Source: CBDAQR01 sp965199055
GTDB lineage: Bacteria; Pseudomonadota; Gammaproteobacteria; Pseudomonadales; Halieaceae
DNA: 64,000 nucleotides
Assembly: GCA_965199055.1 (NCBI GenBank)
Contig: CBDAQR010000004.1
Location: 806,001 to 870,000, forward strand
Direction of reading: 5' to 3'
The translations under genes were made by a program, and so were the position numbers. The notes beneath the pieces were generated by a model. That model ran no database searches and was not told the DNA's origin. It saw nothing but the letters and a program-made list of their open reading frames with translations. Shown here one piece after another: positions 1 to 8,713 of this stretch (the first letter of the stretch is position 1; every line of letters starts with the position of its first letter).

Positions 1-1236
1 ATTGGCCCCCAGGCGTTGCTGCTCGGCGAGGCCATTGCTGAGCGCATAACGGGCGTAGCTGAATCGCGACAGGCATCCGACCAGGCGCATATTCCCCGCA
101 CCCATCTCGTCGCCACAGTCTTCCACCAGCTCAGAGGGTGCTCTCAGTTTCTCGAAATCACAAAACTCGTCGGCGGCGCCAAAAACGCTGCCCAGACCAT
201 TGCGACACTCTGAATCGCCCTTCACCTGCATGATCTCAACCAGAGGTTCCATGTGCTCCCGAAGGGCAGCAAACTCCCGTTGCTGTGCTGGGGTGAGATC
301 GGTGCGAAGGGAGTAGGGGTACCACATGCGGCCGCTACTCCAGTTGCTGTTGTGCGGAATGCTGAAAACGTCGCACTCCTCTCGACTATCTATGCAGGCG
401 CTGCGCAGCCATTGCCAGAGTGCTTCCGGCGTCTGTTTGTCTTTGGCGCTAACCACCGCCGGTGGCACATTTGCGCCGGCGAAGATGACATTGCGATGCA
501 GATTAGAACCCTGTTCGGCCAGTGTGTATTCGTAGCCGTGGAATGTGGTGAAACTGCAGTCGGCACTGCGATCATGCCAGGCTTCCGTTGCGCGCTGATT
601 GTCCTGCCAGGCGCTGCGCGCCTCTTCTCGGCAGCGGCTTCCATCGGGGCCACAGACGCGTGCCGAGCGGTCCTGACCGAATAAGGCCATAGAGGCGAGC
701 CGCACAAGTGGTTGGACCAGCTCCGGAAACGGCAGGCGAATGTCGCCGCGATAGACGCCGCAGAGGGCTGAGTCATAGCCCTCAAGTTCCGGCGACAGAC
801 AGATGCGTCTTTCGCCGAGCTTTTCTGCGTGGTCGGTGACTGCCTGAAAATCCAGTGGTCTGCCAACCGATATCGTTGGAACTGTCGCGTCCGACGCTGC
901 GTCCCGTAGCCGCAGTTCCAGCGGCTTGCCGGTAGCAAACGCATAGGCATCGTCGGCATCATTGGTAACACCAAATGCCGTTGCGTCATAGGAGGCAGCC
1001 GTGTGCACGTGCAATGCGCCAAACCAGGCGCGTCTATTCGGGTAGCTATCGCGGCAGGGCAGTGGCGGCTCACCGGCGAAGGCTGAGCGACTCGCTTCTT
1101 GCGCAAAGAAATCGCTCAACTGCTCGGGATCCGTACCGGTTCTCTCGATAAGGTGAAACAGCCATGCGGCGCAGGCTGCCAGCACTATGAGTAGCAGGAG
1201 CAGGCCCTGTAGGATTCTTTTGATTATGACGGGCAT
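1..1236 (-). CDS. DUF3604 family protein, C-terminus cut by window edge
   Basis: The open frame starts at an ATG at 1236 and runs off the left edge (412 codons visible). I translated it by eye. It begins with a positively charged stretch and a hydrophobic segment (about residues 8-28) that could be a signal anchor. The DUF3604 hallmark follows: a histidine motif FGALHVHT, then a DDAYAFA stretch, then a VTDHAE motif. These resemble the metal-binding histidines and acids of PHP-like hydrolases. Several cysteines suggest an exported fold. DUF3604 proteins are common in marine Proteobacteria, and I know of no firmly assigned substrate. The gene is divergent from the BtrH-like gene at 1274, with only 37 nt between them. 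The family call is strong; the function is unknown. Confidence 0.85.
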   Translation of the reverse strand, partial: MPVIIKRILQGLLLLLIVLAACAAWLFHLIERTGTDPEQLSDFFAQEASRSAFAGEPPLPCRDSYPNRRAWFGALHVHTAASYDATAFGVTNDADDAYAFATGKPLELRLRDAASDATVPTISVGRPLDFQAVTDHAEKLGERRICLSPELEGYDSALCGVYRGDIRLPFPELVQPLVRLASMALFGQDRSARVCGPDGSRCREEARSAWQDNQRATEAWHDRSADCSFTTFHGYEYTLAEQGSNLHRNVIFAGANVPPAVVSAKDKQTPEALWQWLRSACIDSREECDVFSIPHNSNWSSGRMWYPYSLRTDLTPAQQREFAALREHMEPLVEIMQVKGDSECRNGLGSVFGAADEFCDFEKLRAPSELVEDCGDEMGAGNMRLVGCLSRFSYARYALSNGLAEQQRLGAN

Positions 1237-1273
1237 CTGTCTATAGTAAGGTTTTTGTAGTGGAGCTGGCTAT

Positions 1274-2325
1274 ATGAAAACGATGATCGAGGACTTTCGC
1301 ATTGTTCCCGCGGGCCATTGCGGCAGCGGTTCTATGCGCAACCTGCTCTATTATTTCTGTGATCTGGACCTGGAAGAGGGCGTCGTCTTTGGGCTGGGCG
1401 CTGGCCTGGACAGCGTATTTTTCACTTACCCTAACGCGAGCCCTCCTTACATGCTGTTCGGTCGCGGCTCGACGATGGAGGCGGATCTCGCGCATACGCT
1501 TGGGCTGGACTACCAGGAGCAGGTGCAGCCGGACGACGACCTGGCCTGGGAGGAAGTAAAGGAGGAGGTGCTGGCCGGGCGCCCCACCATGTTATCCGGC
1601 GACATCCTCTACCTGGATTATCGTGAGTACAAGGTCCATTTCCCAGCACATCGAATTATCTTGCTGGGGTTCGATGAAGAAAAAGAAGAGGTCTATATCG
1701 CCGATCGGATTAACGATCACCCCGAGGTGTCCTCTATGGGCGCGCTGCGCAGAAGTCGCAACCCACGGATGCCATTAGTACCTATAACCTGTGGGGTAAG
1801 TTCAGTTCGGGAGCGGTGCGCAACAGCCTGCCGGAGGCCTGCGGGATTGCGCTGACGATGACGGTGGAGCGGATGCTCGGTATCGACACGTCCCAGCGTG
1901 ATGCGATGGCTATGGCGGCGGGTGAATCCAATATTTGTGAGGCGGGCTTGAAGGGCTTGCTGACCTTTATCGATTACGCGCGCGAGTGGCCCGATATGGA
2001 GGACCCATCGGCGCACGCGCAATATGTCGACAACGCTATTGTGAAGTATGGAACCGGAGGCGGTTTCTTTCGCGACCACTATGCAGCCTTCATGCGTTGG
2101 GCACGGGAACAGCGGCCGGACCTGGTGAGTGCTGATTCGGCGCAGCTGGCGCAGCAGGCGGCCAATGAATGGAATGCCTTAGCGCCGTTGATGGCAGCAC
2201 TGGCCGCCGATACAAAGGACAGAGTGCTTTGGGCGCAGAGCTTGGAGCAGCTTGATGCGATATATCATACCGAGTACACATTGTTCGGGCAGCTGAGCGA
2301 TACAGTACTGCGCGCCAGTGCATGA
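1274..2325 (+). pseudogene. BtrH_N / DUF4872 protein, broken by a one-base frameshift
   Basis: The first frame (ATG 1274, GGAG upstream) encodes a BtrH N-terminal domain with the conserved GHCGSGSMRNLL opening (Cys16 in a papain-like position) and a typical DLAWEEVKEEVLAGRP stretch. At about 1760 the homology jumps to another frame, which continues with TDAISTYNLWGKFSSG and a DUF4872-type helical domain ending at 2325. One extra C in the CCC run at 1762-1764 would restore a single protein of about 350 residues. BtrH itself is an acyltransferase of butirosin biosynthesis that moves an aminoacyl group from a carrier protein; relatives occur widely with unknown substrates. The gene may be truly decayed, or the base may have been lost in sequencing. 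As written, only the N-terminal domain is made, with a scrambled tail ending at 1855. Confidence 0.8.
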
Positions 2326-2366
2326 GCCGCTATAGTCAGGCTTTTGTTCCCGGGGAGTGAAGCATC

Positions 2367-2711
2367 GTGGAAGCCGCCGATAAGATTGCCGTCGTACATA
2401 AATACGTTGAAGCCTTTGCGAATCAGGATATGAACCTGATTCGGGAAATCTATGCTGAGGACGGTGTGGTCGAGGACCCTGTCGGTTCTGAGCCCCATGT
2501 GGGTATGGCTGCCATTGAAGCCTTTTATGTGCCTGCATTGGAATCCGGTGCGAAGCTGGCGCTGACGGGGAATCCACGCTGCGCTGGCAATGCCGTCGCC
2601 TTTCCCTTCGAGGTGCAGATGCCGGGATTCAGCGTCGAGATCATCGACGTTTTTGAGTTTAACGACGACGGCAAAGTCGTCAGTATGAAAGCCTACTGGA
2701 GCGCCGGGTAA
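2367..2711 (+). CDS. ksi: Delta5-3-ketosteroid isomerase (NTF2 fold)
   Basis: This 114-residue protein closely matches the classic bacterial ketosteroid isomerases in length and sequence. Asp37 lies in the motif VVEDPVGSEP and corresponds to the catalytic base Asp38 of the Comamonas enzyme. Tyr13 (VVHKYVEAF) matches Tyr14, and Asp94 (EIIDVFEF) matches Asp99 of the oxyanion pair, so the whole active site appears intact. The enzyme moves the C5-C6 double bond of 3-oxo-delta5 steroids into conjugation, in the cytoplasm. Translation starts at GTG 2367, nine bases after GGGGAG; a TATAGT at 2331-2336 could be its -10 element. No other unmistakable steroid-ring gene is adjacent, so the physiological substrate is inferred. 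A related NTF2-fold isomerase is the main alternative. Confidence 0.85.
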   Translation: MEAADKIAVVHKYVEAFANQDMNLIREIYAEDGVVEDPVGSEPHVGMAAIEAFYVPALESGAKLALTGNPRCAGNAVAFPFEVQMPGFSVEIIDVFEFNDDGKVVSMKAYWSAG

Positions 2712-2728
2712 GCACTATACTGGTGCCT

Positions 2729-3022
2729 ATGAACCAATCTTCACAGGTACGTATTCTTAGTTGTCGCCAGTGCCAGGGCCCGGTTATGGAGGATGCCCGG
2801 ACCTGTGCAGCCTGCGGAACGCCCGTTACCGGTAAGGAGTTTCCCTACATCATGCAGCAGGCGGCGGGCCCTGATATCCGCGGACTGTGTAAATGGTGGG
2901 CGATCTGGTCGGCAGTGGTGTGGGTCGGCGCTGGCTTCTCACTCGGCATTGCCTCATCCCTGTTGCTCACTGGTATCAGCATCGTCTACTTGCTTCGCAT
3001 CCTGCGGGCATACTATCGCTGA
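2729..3022 (+). CDS. Small zinc-ribbon plus transmembrane protein, unknown function
   Basis: A 97-residue protein. Its N-terminal half has two CxxC pairs (SCRQCQG and TCAACGT), typical of a zinc ribbon. The C-terminal half holds two hydrophobic segments (roughly residues 55-72 and 74-90), so the ribbon is probably tethered to the inner membrane. A TATACT hexamer at 2716-2721 lies so close that transcription would start at or near the ATG at 2729; GTG 2723 is the other possible start. The last 69 nt overlap the 3' end of the large AsmA-like gene on the opposite strand, yet both proteins look real. I do not recognise a specific family. Confidence 0.6.
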   Translation: MNQSSQVRILSCRQCQGPVMEDARTCAACGTPVTGKEFPYIMQQAAGPDIRGLCKWWAIWSAVVWVGAGFSLGIASSLLLTGISIVYLLRILRAYYR

Positions 3023-6000
3023 ATGGGCCGCTGCGGAGTCGCCGCCGCACACGTCTTCTCTGATTTCGACCCGAATGTCTTCACAGGGGTCCTCACTGGC
3101 GAGCACGCGGCGCAACATGCCTTCTCCCACCATCGAGAGGCCAGCAGTCGCAAAGGCCGCCCAGCCCCGCGCGACGAGCGATGTCGTATTGGGTATGACC
3201 GCCGGATCATTAATAGGACCCTCGATGCGGATCGTATTGGAGAACATATTACCCAAAGACAGGCCGACGCCTTCGCGGCTGCGCGAATCGAACTCCACGC
3301 GAATCTTTTCTTTATGCAGGTCGAGTTGCAGAGTCCCCAGTAGATTGGCGGTGCGGGTTTGGCCAGCATAACCGTAGGGTGTATTCCCCAGGCCCTGTTC
3401 AAAGACGCCGAGGGTCACGGCGCAACTTAAAGTGGGCTGACGCTGCTTGGCACCGGGAATCAAAGAGCGAAACATGGTTTGCGCGACATCTGCGGTCAGG
3501 AACGAAACGGCTCCGTAGTCGATCGGTCCCTGGCCACCTTCCAGATAGATCTGTCCGTCCAAACCCTGGCCCAGTTCAGCCAGGCTTTCTCCGCTACTGT
3601 GAAAGTTGAAGAATGCTGTATTGGGTACGCCGCCGCCCGCAGCATTCTCTTGCACATTGATGAGCTCGCCGCTCATCGTAGCCTGTGATGGCAGGGTCTC
3701 TCGAGCGTATTCGAAGGTGAGGGTCGCCTGGCCACCATTGATAGCTTCGGCGCTGACGCTGCCCTTTAAAGAAGCTCCAAGATTGGTGAAATCGAAACTG
3801 ACACCGGTTGCCTCGAAGACATCGCTGCGGATGCTGTCCAGTCGGCCTCTGACTCTTAAATCAGACTCGCCCTGAAAGTCGGTCTGCAGGGGATTGGCGC
3901 TCAGCAGACGCTTGCTGTCTGCATCTTCATCTTCATCCGCTGCCTCACCCTCCATGAAGCGAGAGGGCGCGGTAAACAGGTTGCGTAATAGCGAGGAGCT
4001 GGTGCTGGCGGCTCGATCCAGTACCGTATCTGCTTCCTCCTTGTCTGTCTCCTGCTCCGCCAGTAGCTGTGACTCCCAGCGCTTGAGTTCCAGGTGTCCA
4101 CCTAGCAACTTGATATCGAGTTCTTCGCCTGAACTGTGTTCTACCAATCGGGCGCTTCCCTGCAAGTCGCTCCGGCCGAACACGAGCGTTTCGACCTTGG
4201 CTTCGACCCCGCCCGTGACCCGCTCGAGTTTCAGGTTCAGTCGACGGCGGTCCTCAGGCCTGGCAGGCGGGGTGGTGGCATTGAGTGATAAAGCGCCAGA
4301 GGCGGAGCGCGCCATTTCATCGATAGAGCGGCCGCTGGCGTTGAGTGAAAGGCTGCCAGACAGCGGAACTGGACGATCTAATTCCAGCGTTTGCAGGAAC
4401 TGATCCAAGACCACGTCGTGGAGACTGCCCTTCGCTTCAAAGCTGGCAATTTCATCCTTCCAGGAGAGTCGGGCAGAGTTTGTTGAGCGGCCAGGGTGTC
4501 CCTGCATGGAGAAATCGAGCGCGGACAGTGAAAACGAACCGCCTGACTTGGATAAATCCATGCGCACGTTGTTGAGTACAGAATCCTCGATAGTCACTTC
4601 GCGCGCATCCAGTGTGATGCGCATGGGTCCAAACCGACGCAGGTCGTCGAGCAGGTTGGATTTATCGGCCTGATCGGTGCTGGCCGGAAGCGCGTCCAGC
4701 AGGCGCGTTACGTTGAGGCCGTCGGAGCGCAATTTCGCTTCCATCCAAGGGTCTCTGCCCGCAGCGATAGACAGGGAGCCCGTTACATCCTGCTCCAGGG
4801 AGGCGACCTGCAAGTCGTCCACACGGAATCCCAGAATTTTGTCGCCGTTCATAATCAGGCGAGATTCGCCCCTTAATTCAATGCGCTCGAATGCTGTCGA
4901 ATCTCGCGCCCAGTCGTTGTCATTGCGCAGTTCCAGCAGCAGGTCGGCCTCGCCGCGCATGTCCGCGAACAGCGAAGGGATGTTATTGCTATTGGCACTG
5001 AGATCGAGCGAACCGCTGGTTAGCCCCCTTAGAAAACCGGCCTCGCGCGTAAACATTTCCTGCAAATCCACGCGATTCATGTTGAAGCGCAAACGGACAT
5101 CGGTCCTGTCCTGTTGCTGGTATTGCCACTCCAGGCGCGTGTCTATACTGCCGTCATGCTGTCCAGTGGCGCTGGCAATGACCTGGCCGCCCGCGTCGTC
5201 GCGCTTCACCGTGACACTGGTTTTCTTTAGATTCAGACCGGGCAGGCGCATCTGGCCTAATTCCAGATTCCAGTCCAACTCGATTTCCGGGTACAGGCCG
5301 AGAAACGTCGGAATCTCCACCCCAGGTTCTAGCGGATCAAGATCGCCGTCGAAGAGGAACTGCAAATCCAGTGGGTCGGCTTGCAGGTCCATGCGAAGAA
5401 TACGTTGGGCGTCGCCAGGCAGCTCTGCGCGGCCTACGATCCTGGATTCGCCCAGCTGGATATCGATATTCTCCAGTGAAAACAGGTCGGCGCGGGCCCC
5501 CAACTCAGCACGAATTTTGATCGGCGTCTTGGCATTGGCTTGATGGCTGCCCTCCATGTGCAACAATCCGCTAGTGCTGTCAAAGAGTTCGCCCCAACGT
5601 TTCCCGTAGCCGCTGACCTCGAGGTCACCGTGGGTCCAGTACCAGTCACTGGCTAACAGGCCAGGCGTAAGGCGTTTCGAATCATCGCGCACGTCTATCT
5701 GAGCGCTAAGCTTATAAGCCCAGCGGTCTTCGCTTTTTTGCAGCGAGCCAGCCGCACTGATTTCACCGGCCGGCCCGCGACTGAAGACATCGTCCACGAC
5801 AAGGCCTTGCGCGCTGCTTGTCAACGTTGCCCGATTTTCGACTGCGTAGAGGTCCGCGATATGGAGCTTGCCGATTTCAATCTCGCAGACGTGTTCGATG
5901 AGGTTCAGCTCCGGTACCGGGCTGGCGAGCAGCTGTTCGATGTTGACGGGTTCTTCGTCCTGTATGCCTAGCTGCTCGAATAGTTTGGCGGGCGCGAGCT

Positions 6001-6769
6001 CTTCGATGTCCAGGCGCGATCGACCCGGGAGGACCCAGGGGGCCTCGCCGCTCGCCGAGAGCCGGAAGTGCGAGTCAAACAACTGCCAGGTGGAATCCAC
6101 CGCATATGCGGTTTGAGTTGGAGTAATCGAAATGTCAGTGTTGAATTGCCCCGCTGAAATACCCGAGCCGGCAATATCGGCACGCAACTGAAAGTCTTTG
6201 AGATCTAAAAGTGCCTGCAGTGAGGCTAGCCGCAGCGAAAAGTCCAGTTCGCGGCCAGCGAACGCAGTGGTTCCTGTGGTAGTGGCTCCGCCCCCGGTTA
6301 GTCGTGTCCATTGCGCTTGCCGTAAAGGGATCTCGATGTCGTCGGCGCGAACGTAGCGCCCCTCGCGTACACGAATGACGGCCGGTATCCATTGATCGAG
6401 AAACTGGTAGTTGTCTGGAAGTGGGTTGCCGCTGCGGGGCCAGGCGTCGACTTTCACCTTCAGGTCTTTCGCCTGGGCGTAGTGCAGCCGGATTTCGCCA
6501 CGAATGAGGCTGACCCAGGATAAATTCACTTTAATGTCCACCGCGTCTATGGCTGGATCGGCCGGGTCACCCATAATCAGGCGCGGCGTGCGGGCGCGTA
6601 GCGACAACAGGTTGACGCTGGTGGGTTCGATACTAACGGGCAGCCCAAGCACTTCCGTGAGCAGCGGCGCCAGCCGCTCATCGAGCTGGGTTTCGGTGAT
6701 TCGATTTCCCCATAGTAGAACCACTACCACAAGCAGTAGCAGCCCCAGGGAGAACAGTCTTCTTTTCAC
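2954..6769 (-). CDS. AsmA-family / large translocation-type envelope protein
   Basis: A 1271-residue protein with an N-terminal membrane anchor (MKRRLFSLG then a run of Leu/Val to about residue 20) and a long beta-rich periplasmic body, as in AsmA and TamB-like proteins. These form long hydrophobic grooves that move or handle phospholipids between the inner and outer membranes. The start MKRRLF at 6769 lies 4 nt after the alanine racemase stop, so it is translationally coupled to the end of the D-amino-acid operon, although no metabolic link is evident. The C-terminal tail is acidic and rich in Asp/Ser, and its coding region overlaps the convergent zinc-ribbon gene by 69 nt. The AsmA superfamily call is good; the subfamily is uncertain. 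Confidence 0.75.
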   Translation of the reverse strand: MKRRLFSLGLLLLVVVVLLWGNRITETQLDERLAPLLTEVLGLPVSIEPTSVNLLSLRARTPRLIMGDPADPAIDAVDIKVNLSWVSLIRGEIRLHYAQAKDLKVKVDAWPRSGNPLPDNYQFLDQWIPAVIRVREGRYVRADDIEIPLRQAQWTRLTGGGATTTGTTAFAGRELDFSLRLASLQALLDLKDFQLRADIAGSGISAGQFNTDISITPTQTAYAVDSTWQLFDSHFRLSASGEAPWVLPGRSRLDIEELAPAKLFEQLGIQDEEPVNIEQLLASPVPELNLIEHVCEIEIGKLHIADLYAVENRATLTSSAQGLVVDDVFSRGPAGEISAAGSLQKSEDRWAYKLSAQIDVRDDSKRLTPGLLASDWYWTHGDLEVSGYGKRWGELFDSTSGLLHMEGSHQANAKTPIKIRAELGARADLFSLENIDIQLGESRIVGRAELPGDAQRILRMDLQADPLDLQFLFDGDLDPLEPGVEIPTFLGLYPEIELDWNLELGQMRLPGLNLKKTSVTVKRDDAGGQVIASATGQHDGSIDTRLEWQYQQQDRTDVRLRFNMNRVDLQEMFTREAGFLRGLTSGSLDLSANSNNIPSLFADMRGEADLLLELRNDNDWARDSTAFERIELRGESRLIMNGDKILGFRVDDLQVASLEQDVTGSLSIAAGRDPWMEAKLRSDGLNVTRLLDALPASTDQADKSNLLDDLRRFGPMRITLDAREVTIEDSVLNNVRMDLSKSGGSFSLSALDFSMQGHPGRSTNSARLSWKDEIASFEAKGSLHDVVLDQFLQTLELDRPVPLSGSLSLNASGRSIDEMARSASGALSLNATTPPARPEDRRRLNLKLERVTGGVEAKVETLVFGRSDLQGSARLVEHSSGEELDIKLLGGHLELKRWESQLLAEQETDKEEADTVLDRAASTSSSLLRNLFTAPSRFMEGEAADEDEDADSKRLLSANPLQTDFQGESDLRVRGRLDSIRSDVFEATGVSFDFTNLGASLKGSVSAEAINGGQATLTFEYARETLPSQATMSGELINVQENAAGGGVPNTAFFNFHSSGESLAELGQGLDGQIYLEGGQGPIDYGAVSFLTADVAQTMFRSLIPGAKQRQPTLSCAVTLGVFEQGLGNTPYGYAGQTRTANLLGTLQLDLHKEKIRVEFDSRSREGVGLSLGNMFSNTIRIEGPINDPAVIPNTTSLVARGWAAFATAGLSMVGEGMLRRVLASEDPCEDIRVEIREDVCGGDSAAAHSAIVCPQDAKQVDDADTSEQQG

Positions 6770-6773
6770 GATG

Positions 6774-7856
6774 TTAGTCGATGCTTACCCGTGGAACCCG
6801 GTTGTGGACCCGGGTCATTATCTCGTAGCCGATGGTTTCGGCGTGTTCGGCGACCTCGTTGGCACTGAGATTGTCGCCCCAGAGGATTACCTCGTCGCCC
6901 AGTTTAACACCGCTTACCTCGGTGACGTCTACCGTAATCATGTCCATGGAGACGCGGCCGACCAATTGCACGCGCTGGCCGTTGATGAGAACAGGGGTGC
7001 TGTTTTCGGCGTGGCGGGGATAGCCGTCGCCATAGCCCACTGGAACCGTGGCAATGACGGAGGGTTTGTCCGCAGTCCAGGTATTGGCGTAACCCACAGA
7101 TTCTCCGGCCGCGATCTCGCGTAACGCCATCACTTCAGAGCGCATGGTCATGACGGGCTGGAGGGCTTCGGTCTCAGGGTGTGGGTGACCGAAGGGGGAT
7201 TGGCCGTAAAGCATGAAGCCGGGGCGGTTCCACTCCGCTCTGGCTTCGGGCCAGCCCAGCAAGCCGGGTGAGTTCGCCAGTGAACGGGGTGCTTCGATAT
7301 CCCGCGTGCAGGCTTCAAAGCGTTCGATTTGCAGTCGCGTGAAATCGTTGTCGAGTTCATCGGCGCAGGCAAAATGAGTGGCCAGCACGGGCTTCGTGCC
7401 GACCGCCTGGCAGTTAGCGAGTCGCTCCCAGCATTGTCCTGCCCTGGCGGGTTCGAATCCAAGCCGATGCATGCCCGTATCGATTTTGAGCCAGCAGTGT
7501 AAGGGCGTATCGGGGCGAAAAGCTTCTATCGCGCGGAGTTGGTAATCGTTCTGTACCATCAGCCAAAAATTGTGCTCCGCGGATAGCGCCAGTTCTTCGT
7601 CTGAGAAGAAGCCTTCCAGCAGCAAAATTGGTTTTTCAACGCCCGCCTCGCGCAGTTCAAGCGCTTCCTCGATACAGGCCACGCCCAGGGCCGGTGCCAG
7701 AGAATCCAGCGTACGTGCAATATCCACGGCACCATGGCCGTAGGCATTTGCCTTGACGATGGGAAGTGCATGCCCGCTGCCGCTGAGTTGCTGGGCAATA
7801 CCGTAATTGTGCCGCAGCGCAGCCAGACGAATATGCAGGCGGGTAGGGCGCGCCAT
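6774..7856 (-). CDS. alr: Alanine racemase (PLP, fold type III)
   Basis: A 360-residue alanine racemase. Lys35 in VKANAYGHG is the PLP-binding lysine, and Tyr256 in SVGYANTW is the second catalytic base. The conserved RPGFMLYG and VSMDMITVDV motifs are present. It interconverts L- and D-alanine in the cytoplasm. The ATG at 7856 overlaps the stop of the upstream aminotransferase (TGATG), so I reject a longer upstream frame. Its place behind a D-amino-acid transaminase and a D-glutamate cyclase suggests a catabolic or recycling racemase (DadX-like role) rather than only cell-wall supply. Substrate breadth cannot be read from the sequence. Confidence 0.93.
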   Translation of the reverse strand: MARPTRLHIRLAALRHNYGIAQQLSGSGHALPIVKANAYGHGAVDIARTLDSLAPALGVACIEEALELREAGVEKPILLLEGFFSDEELALSAEHNFWLMVQNDYQLRAIEAFRPDTPLHCWLKIDTGMHRLGFEPARAGQCWERLANCQAVGTKPVLATHFACADELDNDFTRLQIERFEACTRDIEAPRSLANSPGLLGWPEARAEWNRPGFMLYGQSPFGHPHPETEALQPVMTMRSEVMALREIAAGESVGYANTWTADKPSVIATVPVGYGDGYPRHAENSTPVLINGQRVQLVGRVSMDMITVDVTEVSGVKLGDEVILWGDNLSANEVAEHAETIGYEIMTRVHNRVPRVSID

Positions 7857-8713
7857 CAGTAGTCGTATTTGTGCTCTGAAAACAGCGCCTGGGCGCGCTC
7901 CCAGGTGTCGCCCACCTGGCCACTGCCTACCGGTTCGCCGTCTACCAATACAACCGGCGCGATCTCCTTGGTAGAGCTGGATATCCACACCTCATCGGCG
8001 CTGCGCAACTCATCCAGCGTTACCGGGCGTTCCTCTATGGTGAGACTGCCCTCTGCGCGCAGAATCTTAATGAGCAGCAGCCGGGTTATCCCGGGAAGAA
8101 TCTGGTGATCGGTCTCAGGTGTTGCGATCACACCATCCTTAACGACATAGACATTACAGGCGCTGGCCTCGGTGAGTTCGCCTGACTCGTTGTAGAGAAT
8201 GGTTTCATTGTTGCCGCCCTCGTAGCCCTGGTTGAAGTGCATGACATTGCCCAGCAGCGCGGTCGATTTGATATTGCAGCGCTTCCAGCGCATGTCCTGG
8301 GTAGTCGTGACCGAATAGGTCTTGGTCTGTGCCTTGTCTGCGGTTGGCGCCGGAGGAACTTCGAAGGTAAAGCCAAAAATGGTAGGCGCGATGCCTTCCG
8401 GGTAAGCGTGAAAGCGTCGGCTATCGGCCCCACGACTGACGTGCAGATAAATACCCAGGTCGGCTCCGCCATTGCGTTGCATGAGCTGCTCGCAGATTTC
8501 GCGCCACTGTTCCATGCTGTTGTCTAGCTGGATACCAATGGCCGCCATACCGTCGTTCATGCGCTCAATATGGGGTGCAAAACCCACCATGCGGCCCTCG
8601 TAGGAGGGAATCACTTCGTAGATGCCATCACCAAAGAGGAAGCCCCGATCCATCGGCGAAATGCGGGCCTCTTCCATCGGTAGATAGTCGCCGTTCAGAT
8701 AAATGATGCTCAT
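7856..8713 (-). CDS. dat: D-amino-acid transaminase (class IV, PLP)
   Basis: A 285-residue class IV aminotransferase. It begins with the usual LNGDYLP and RGFLFGDGIYEV motifs. Lys149 in RWKRCNIKS is the predicted Schiff-base lysine, and RPVTLDEL and SSTKEIAPVV follow near the C-terminus. The RGFLFGDGIYE and HVSRGAD stretches favour D-alanine aminotransferase over branched-chain aminotransferase or aminodeoxychorismate lyase. The reaction is D-Ala + 2-oxoglutarate = pyruvate + D-Glu. It overlaps both neighbours by a few bases (start with the cyclase stop, stop with the alr start). The D-Glu product is the substrate of the adjacent cyclase, which supports the assignment. Confidence 0.88.
   Translation of the reverse strand: MSIIYLNGDYLPMEEARISPMDRGFLFGDGIYEVIPSYEGRMVGFAPHIERMNDGMAAIGIQLDNSMEQWREICEQLMQRNGGADLGIYLHVSRGADSRRFHAYPEGIAPTIFGFTFEVPPAPTADKAQTKTYSVTTTQDMRWKRCNIKSTALLGNVMHFNQGYEGGNNETILYNESGELTEASACNVYVVKDGVIATPETDHQILPGITRLLLIKILRAEGSLTIEERPVTLDELRSADEVWISSSTKEIAPVVLVDGEPVGSGQVGDTWERAQALFSEHKYDY

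Noticed and set aside
390..1106. 238-codon minus-strand frame
   Set aside because: It is another register of the DUF3604 gene, with low-complexity Arg/Pro/Thr composition.
4677..5543. 288-codon plus-strand open frame
   Set aside because: It is antisense to the AsmA-like gene, Ser/Arg-rich and of no family; a shadow frame.
7450..7460. GGTTCGAATCC, resembling a tRNA T-loop
   Set aside because: It is inside the alanine racemase gene (codes for Gly-Phe-Glu-Pro on the minus strand), with no acceptor stem or anticodon arm around it.
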